From positions 1-27,724 of the forward strand of contig JAWUWD010000075.1 of the NCBI GenBank assembly GCA_034112085.1: 27,724 bases of DNA. Reading direction: 5' to 3'. The stretch comes from JAWUWD01 sp034112085 (GTDB lineage Bacteria > Bacteroidota > Bacteroidia > Cytophagales > Cyclobacteriaceae). Under the pieces are notes generated by a model. It saw only the letters and a program-made list of their open reading frames with translations. It was not told the DNA's origin and did no database searches. This document shows, piece by piece, positions 22,963 through 27,724 of the stretch. Numbering within the stretch: the first letter of the stretch is position 1; each line of letters opens with the position of its first letter. Both the position numbers and the translations under genes were made by a program.

Positions 22963-25600
22963 TCTTCAGTGAATCTACGGGGTTTTGCAAGGCGGCTTTT
23001 ATCGATTGCCAGCTCATGGTGCCGAAGGCAATTCCTGAAATAATAAAAGCGGTGATAATGTAGACACTTAAACTTATTGGAGCCTGATAAGCAAATCCTT
23101 CAAGCCATTGTTGTGTGGCATACCATGAAATAGGGATAGCTATCACAAAGGAAAGCAGGAGTAGTTTCGATAAATCTTTTGACAGTAATATTACTATAGA
23201 GCGTAGAGAGGCACCCATTACTTTTCGTATCCCTATTTCTTTGGTTCTTTGTGCTGTGGTATATGTGGTGAGTCCGAACAAACCTAGAAATGCAATGAGA
23301 ATGGCCAAAACTGCAAAAGAAGAGAATAATTGAGCAAATTTCTCATCAGAATTATATTGCTTATCAAAACTATCATCGATAAAATAAAACGTAAATGGGC
23401 GATCCGGAATCAGTTCATTCCATTTGTCTTCAAGGTTTGCAATCGTACTGTGAATATCTCCAGTACTGAGTTTTAGCGAAAATTTGGCCATACTGTAAGG
23501 CTCAAACCTAAGTGTAAGAGGTCCCACTTCTGTGTGCAAAGATTGATAGTTAAAATCATCTACCACGCCAATCACTTTGCCGGTTTTACCCCACTGGTCG
23601 AACTTCTTACCTATTACATCTTCAGGGTTATTGTAGCCCCAAAGTTTAGCTGCTGCATTATTTATAATCAGCGCATCTACTGAGTCAGAGTAGTGGTCAT
23701 AGGAAAACCCTCTTCCCGCCAAAACTTTGATATTATAGAATGACAAAAAGTCTGGGTCAATTTCATAGATCGCTGGACTATGATTCTCAAGTTTTCCGTC
23801 TGGATTTTCTATTTGGGTACCTGCGTTTGGGAAAAAATTTCCGGGCACTGCCCTGGAGGCACAAACCGATAGAATGTTTGGAGTCTTCTCAAACTCATTT
23901 TTGAATGCTTCAATGTTTTCCTGAACCTTTCCATCATAACCAAAATCCATGACTATTATCTGATCTTTTTCAAAGCCTAATTCGTGCTCTTGTAAATAAG
24001 TTAATTGATTATAGACAGTGGCTGTTCCTATGATGAGTGTGATCGTAAGAACAAACTGAAATGATACTAAAGCTTTTCTTAACGCCACCCCACTTTTACC
24101 TGTTTTAAAGTTGCCCTTCAGGACTTTGGAAGGCTGAAATTTCGAAAGAAGAAAAGCTGGATAGCTACCTGCTACTAGACCAACAATAATGATCCCTATT
24201 GAGAAGATCCCTAGGAATTCTATGTTGAAAATATCATCTGTTTTTATGCTTATACCTGCAAATTCCTCTAAGTATGGGCTTAAAAAGAACACAAGTAATA
24301 ACGATAGTATACCTGCAAAGAACGTCAACAAGAAAAACTCCGATAAGAATTGATTGACCAATGAAAATTTTCTCGCGCCAACCACCTTGCGTATCCCTAT
24401 TTCCTTTGCTCTTTCTAATGACCGTGCTGTGGAGAGGTTGATAAAATTAATACAAGCAATGAGTAGTATGAAAACACCAATAATTGAGAATATAATTAGG
24501 CTAGATTTATTACCAGTTTTACCTGGTTGTCTGGCTGCAACTGAGTTCAAATAAGCTCCTTTTAGTGGTTCGACCTCAATATAAAATTTAGTATCTTCCC
24601 ACTCACCAGTATATTTTTCTGAAAGACCTGCCAATTTTGGTTTTATCGATTCCATATTAGCATTCTCTTTTAATGTGAAATAGGTGTAAAAATCGACATA
24701 ACCCCAGGACTCAAAAATCCAAGAACGTTGATTGTAAAAAGTACCCATCGATATTATTCCCTCAAAGGTGAAATGAGAATTTGCTGGAACATCTTTCATA
24801 ATACCAGTGACAACACAAAGGACATCCTGTGAATATATAACTGTCTTACCCATAGCATCTTCATTTCCGAAGTACTTTTTTGCCAAAGATTCAGTCAATA
24901 CAATAGTGTTTGGCTTATTAAGGACAGATTCAGGATTTCCAGACAATAGCTCCCAACTGAACACATCAAATACAGTAGAATCTCCAAATACAATATTCTT
25001 TTCATCGTACAATTCGTCCTTAACTTTAATTAGCTTGTTGTGTCCAGGAGTGAACCGGCAAAATTGGTCAACTTCAGGAAATTCTTCTGTAAATGCGGGA
25101 CCTACGGTAGCATTTCCCCAAACCTGATAATCCTCTGCGGCAGGAGCTGTCGCCCGTTCATTCCCAGATTTATATTCTTGTAATATGCGATAAGTGCGAT
25201 CCAATTTCTGATGATAATTATCATAGGATAATTCGTGTTTCACGAAAAATGAGATAAGAATACAGCAGGTGATTCCAATAGCTAATCCCGCTATATTGAT
25301 GAAAGAATAAAATTTTTCTTTGAGAATATGTCTCCAAGCGATTTTGTAATAGTTTTTGAACATGTCGAGTTGATATAATTGTTGTGTTTGAGTTATTGGT
25401 CTTATAATTCCTGGTCTGAAAAGGCGGATGACATCTTTAGCAAACCCCCATTTGGCTGACTTGATATCTGTCTGATCTGCCTTTCTTTCAAATTTTTCTA
25501 TTAAGTCTCCCTCTATGTCCTCTAGATAATCACGATGGCAGTACCATCGAAAGAATCGAAGAAATAGACGAGGAGGAGCTTGCTCTTGATATTCGGACAA
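22955..25600 (-). CDS. FtsX-like permease with N-terminal prefix domain (first of pair)
   Basis: An 881-residue protein with prefix domain 1-70 (RFFRWYCHRDYLEDIEGDLIE, FAKDVIRLFRPGIIRPIT) and a double FtsX/MacB permease starting at Met80 (MFKNYYKIAWRHILKEK). TM1 is at about 98-120. TM2 contains SIIGVFILLIACINFINLS, the coupling helices are KEIGIRKVVGAR and KEIGIRKVMGAS, and the C terminus is NPVDSLKNE. All canonical FtsX features are intact. The start lies 2 bp after the PadR stop, giving an operon PadR - permease - permease on the minus strand. No ATPase is nearby. The substrate cannot be told from sequence. Confidence 0.93.
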   Translation of the reverse strand: MSEYQEQAPPRLFLRFFRWYCHRDYLEDIEGDLIEKFERKADQTDIKSAKWGFAKDVIRLFRPGIIRPITQTQQLYQLDMFKNYYKIAWRHILKEKFYSFINIAGLAIGITCCILISFFVKHELSYDNYHQKLDRTYRILQEYKSGNERATAPAAEDYQVWGNATVGPAFTEEFPEVDQFCRFTPGHNKLIKVKDELYDEKNIVFGDSTVFDVFSWELLSGNPESVLNKPNTIVLTESLAKKYFGNEDAMGKTVIYSQDVLCVVTGIMKDVPANSHFTFEGIISMGTFYNQRSWIFESWGYVDFYTYFTLKENANMESIKPKLAGLSEKYTGEWEDTKFYIEVEPLKGAYLNSVAARQPGKTGNKSSLIIFSIIGVFILLIACINFINLSTARSLERAKEIGIRKVVGARKFSLVNQFLSEFFLLTFFAGILSLLLVFFLSPYLEEFAGISIKTDDIFNIEFLGIFSIGIIIVGLVAGSYPAFLLSKFQPSKVLKGNFKTGKSGVALRKALVSFQFVLTITLIIGTATVYNQLTYLQEHELGFEKDQIIVMDFGYDGKVQENIEAFKNEFEKTPNILSVCASRAVPGNFFPNAGTQIENPDGKLENHSPAIYEIDPDFLSFYNIKVLAGRGFSYDHYSDSVDALIINNAAAKLWGYNNPEDVIGKKFDQWGKTGKVIGVVDDFNYQSLHTEVGPLTLRFEPYSMAKFSLKLSTGDIHSTIANLEDKWNELIPDRPFTFYFIDDSFDKQYNSDEKFAQLFSSFAVLAILIAFLGLFGLTTYTTAQRTKEIGIRKVMGASLRSIVILLSKDLSKLLLLSFVIAIPISWYATQQWLEGFAYQAPISLSVYIITAFIISGIAFGTMSWQSIKAALQNPVDSLKNE

Positions 25601-25602
25601 AG

Positions 25603-25932
25603 CTAGTAGCTGAAAGCAAATTCGGGAACAGCACTCCAGAGTCCCATTCGTTGTTCTTTTACCTCAGTGAGGACTTTCTTGCCATAAGCAGTTAGGGAGA
25701 AAAATCGCTTTCTTTTCCCACCCCTGATCTTAGTAGCTTCACCAAATTCTGAGGTGAGGTATGACTTCTTTTCAAGTCTGCGGAGGACAGTTTGTAACGC
25801 CCCGATGCTCACTTTTCGTTTTAGTCTAGATTCCATTTCATCAATGATGGCTATTCCATAGGCTTCATCTCGAAGGATCGCTACGGTGAGAAGTACGATT
25901 TCTTCAAATTCCCCTAAATGATGTTTACTCAT
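25603..25932 (-). CDS. PadR-family transcriptional regulator
   Basis: A 109-residue winged-helix repressor: HLGEFEEIVLLTVAILRDEAYG, recognition helix around ISIGALQTVLRRLEKKSYL-like residues 41-60, then the wing KIRGGKRKRFFSLTAYGKK. It is the sister of the PadR at 14534-14866, with the same GGxRKRxFS wing and VPxFxFS end. It heads an operon with two prefix-permeases, the first starting 2 bp after its stop. Repeats of TTTACCT in the leader (25941-26012) are candidate binding sites, so it probably controls its own operon. Confidence 0.93.
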   Translation of the reverse strand: MSKHHLGEFEEIVLLTVAILRDEAYGIAIIDEMESRLKRKVSIGALQTVLRRLEKKSYLTSEFGEATKIRGGKRKRFFSLTAYGKKVLTEVKEQRMGLWSAVPEFAFSY

Positions 25933-25940
25933 GATTATAT

Positions 25941-26012
25941 TATTTACCTTAATTGTAGTTAATATACGGAGGTAAAATGAGAAAGTTTGATATTTACCTA
26001 AAATGTAGTTTT
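25941..26012. promoter_or_regulatory. Repeated operator-like elements before PadR-permease operon
   Basis: Two direct copies of a 22-bp element, TATTTACCT-N5-TGTAGTT plus two bases, begin at 25941 and 25991, exactly 50 bp apart. Between them AGGTAAA (25970-25976) is a perfect inverse of TTTACCT (25943-25949). The near copy lies 9 nt from the PadR start codon. This arrangement suggests two or three bound PadR dimers spanning the promoter. The sequence does not match the operator at 14471-14516. Confidence 0.6.
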
Positions 26013-26147
26013 AATAATTCACTCTTCTAATCGATTTTGATTAAAAGAAGTTATATCTGGGTTGTGCTCTATTGTTGGAATAGAGGCCAAACGAAAAACA
26101 TCACTCGAGGAGCATTCATTAAGAATATTGTATTTAAGTACTCTGAA

Positions 26148-26540
26148 CTACTTTGTGTTCTTGGCTACATCTAGAACAGTTTCTTCAATTTCACTTACAT
26201 TAAAAGGCTTCGTGAAAAACTTATGTATCGTTTTATTTTTTAGTGCCGCTTCTACCTCTTCGTTATAATCAAATCCGGTTAAGATATAGTAATGTATGTT
26301 ATTGTATTTTGCTTTTGCTTTTTGAATAAACTCGATGCCTGACATCAAAGGCATTCTCATATCACTAATCACAACAATTATTGAATCGCTATGGATATCT
26401 AGTTTTTCTAAAGCCTCCTTTCCTGACTTCGCGGTAATTATGTTAAATTTCTTTTTAAAATTGGCATTGAATAGAAATAAGTTGATGTCCTCATCATCTA
26501 CATACAATATCGTAATATCTTGATTCTCGATCATGGGCAT
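26148..26540 (-). CDS. Single-domain response regulator
   Basis: A 130-residue receiver domain with nothing after it. Acidic pair Asp15-Asp16, phosphoacceptor Asp60 (ISDMRMP), Thr88 (ILTG) and Lys111 (FTKPF) are all present. It has no DNA-binding output, so it must act by protein contact, for example as a phosphorelay intermediate, or feed back on the kinase. Met3 (MIENQD) is an alternative start. It begins 2 bp after the stop of the histidine kinase upstream, so the two form a pair. Confidence 0.92.
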   Translation of the reverse strand: MPMIENQDITILYVDDEDINLFLFNANFKKKFNIITAKSGKEALEKLDIHSDSIIVVISDMRMPLMSGIEFIQKAKAKYNNIHYYILTGFDYNEEVEAALKNKTIHKFFTKPFNVSEIEETVLDVAKNTK

Positions 26541-26542
26541 AC

Positions 26543-27724
26543 TTATTTTATTGGGAGCTTAATTTCAAAAGTCGATCCGTTATCAATTTCAGATTCTACA
26601 TGTATTGTTCCATTGTGCTCATCTATAATTGAATATGCTATAAAGAGTCCCAAACCTGTGCCTTCGCCTGGGTCTTTAGTGGTGAAAAAAGGGTCTCCTA
26701 TTTTTGCAAGGTTTTCCTTATCAATACCACCACCATTATCCTTAAATACAACGGTAATATCGTTATTTTTCACAACAGTGGAAATTGTTAGATTTCCAGA
26801 TTCAATTATGGACTGCTCGGCATTCGATATTATATTTAAAAATGCTTGATGTAGCTTTCCTTCATTGCCCAATACAACTACTTTATCTTGATCATACTCT
26901 TTAGTGACTTCAACTTTATTTTTCAAATTATTTTGAAGGATGACTAAACAGTGTTCAATGATTTCTTCCACATCACACGCATCATCCATTGATATTTGTT
27001 GACGACTAAAGTGACTCAAGCTTTTTACAATTTTACTAGCACGGTTTATTCCATCATTTATTATATCTACAAAGGGCGTAATGTCCTCCATGCTTTCATA
27101 CTTATTGTCAATCAATTCTTGATTAAGAGCACTTAGTCCATTCTGAATAAAATTAAGTGGATTGTTAATTTCATGTCCGATACCCGCAGCGAGTATCCCT
27201 AATGAAGCCATTTTTTCAACTTGAACGAGTTGAGATTGTGTGTTTTTAACTTTCTCAATGGTAGCAGCTAATTCTTCGTTTCCTGATTCTAGCGCTATAT
27301 TTTTAACCTCTAATTCAGCGGTTCTTTCCTTTACAATACCTTCAAGGTTTTTCGAATATCCTTCCAGTTCTATTTGTGTCTGCTTGAGTGCAGTGATGTC
27401 TTCTACAAACATAGATACACCTGTAATTTCATCTTTTTGATAAATTGGATGATAAGAGAATAAAAAGTAATAGCTACCATCGGGAGAAGGATATTCAACA
27501 GTTTCTTTGAACTTTTCACCGTTGAGCGCTCTGTCCTGATAACCCATGAAGACATCAACCGTAGGCCCGGTCATTTCACTAAAAACGTTCATGCCTTTTG
27601 CCAATACAATTCCGTCCGTTTGTTTAGCATAAGAGGCAAATGATCTATTGAACTCAACTAATTTTTTGTTTTTATCAAATAGGCCAATGATACTTGAAGT
27701 ACTCTCGAAAATTGCCTTAAGGTT
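26543..27724 (-). CDS. PAS-containing sensor histidine kinase, 5' end outside window
   Basis: The frame stays open to the window edge (393 residues visible), so the real start lies beyond base 27724; the first possible start inside, TTG at 27602-27604, falls within a PAS domain. That domain runs from the edge (IFESTSSIIGLFDKNKKLVEF) to VSMFVEDITALKQ. A coiled coil follows (ELEGYSKNLEGIVKERTAELE and beyond), then the phosphoacceptor helix with His at 27173-27175 (GIGHEINNPLNF). The HATPase domain has an N box (FLNIISNAEQS), DNGGGID, the F box DPFFTTKDPG and GTGLGLFIA. No membrane segment is seen in the visible part. It should phosphorylate the receiver protein encoded 2 bp downstream. Confidence 0.92.
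   Translation of the reverse strand, partial: NLKAIFESTSSIIGLFDKNKKLVEFNRSFASYAKQTDGIVLAKGMNVFSEMTGPTVDVFMGYQDRALNGEKFKETVEYPSPDGSYYFLFSYHPIYQKDEITGVSMFVEDITALKQTQIELEGYSKNLEGIVKERTAELEVKNIALESGNEELAATIEKVKNTQSQLVQVEKMASLGILAAGIGHEINNPLNFIQNGLSALNQELIDNKYESMEDITPFVDIINDGINRASKIVKSLSHFSRQQISMDDACDVEEIIEHCLVILQNNLKNKVEVTKEYDQDKVVVLGNEGKLHQAFLNIISNAEQSIIESGNLTISTVVKNNDITVVFKDNGGGIDKENLAKIGDPFFTTKDPGEGTGLGLFIAYSIIDEHNGTIHVESEIDNGSTFEIKLPIK

Noticed and set aside
27602..27604. TTG as the start of the terminal histidine kinase
   Set aside because: The frame continues without a stop to the window edge and encodes the first part of a PAS domain upstream, so the gene is cut, not started here.

Overview
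The window looks like a chromosome segment from a marine or soil Bacteroidota bacterium, probably of the Cytophagales type. The A+T content is moderate to high, Shine-Dalgarno sites are weak, and there are many MacB/FtsX-type permeases ending in the same NPxxSLKxE tail. PadR regulators sit directly in front of permeases, and an NtrC-type regulator is paired with an NtrY-like kinase. No rRNA, tRNA, CRISPR array or insertion sequence was seen.

Region 1 (1-4237) is the most unusual part. It reads as an integron-like gene-cassette array. A tyrosine recombinase (2612-3754, minus strand) is followed on the same strand by three small unrelated genes: a membrane-anchored protein, a secreted protein and a small membrane protein. 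Each is bounded by its own matched pair of inverted ends (GTTGTGCC.../...GGCACAAC or GTTGGGGGC/GCCCCCAAC). Between the genes lie fold-back elements shaped like attC sites: two 262-bp copies (57-318, 730-991), a compact 50-bp site (1875-1924) and a degenerate one against the recombinase (2558-2607). The recombinase has all catalytic residues but no obvious integron-specific insertion, and its 3' end faces the array. A small zinc-ribbon protein is transcribed divergently from it.

Region 2 (4322-14382): an NtrC/AtoC-type sigma-54 activator and its PAS histidine kinase overlap by 11 bp and read leftward. Divergent from them is a three-gene operon of full-length MacB-like permeases, probably their target.

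Region 3 (14471-26012): two PadR plus prefix-permease units, one rightward (14534-17469) and one leftward with two permeases (25932-20341), each with a repeat that looks like an operator in front of the PadR gene. Between them are a third PadR gene with two multi-spanning membrane proteins and an unrecognised 154-residue protein. No ABC ATPase or membrane-fusion protein is encoded here, so the six permeases must use an ATPase from elsewhere or act in another way.

Region 4 (26148-27724): a PAS histidine kinase, cut by the window edge, followed by a single-domain response regulator, both leftward.
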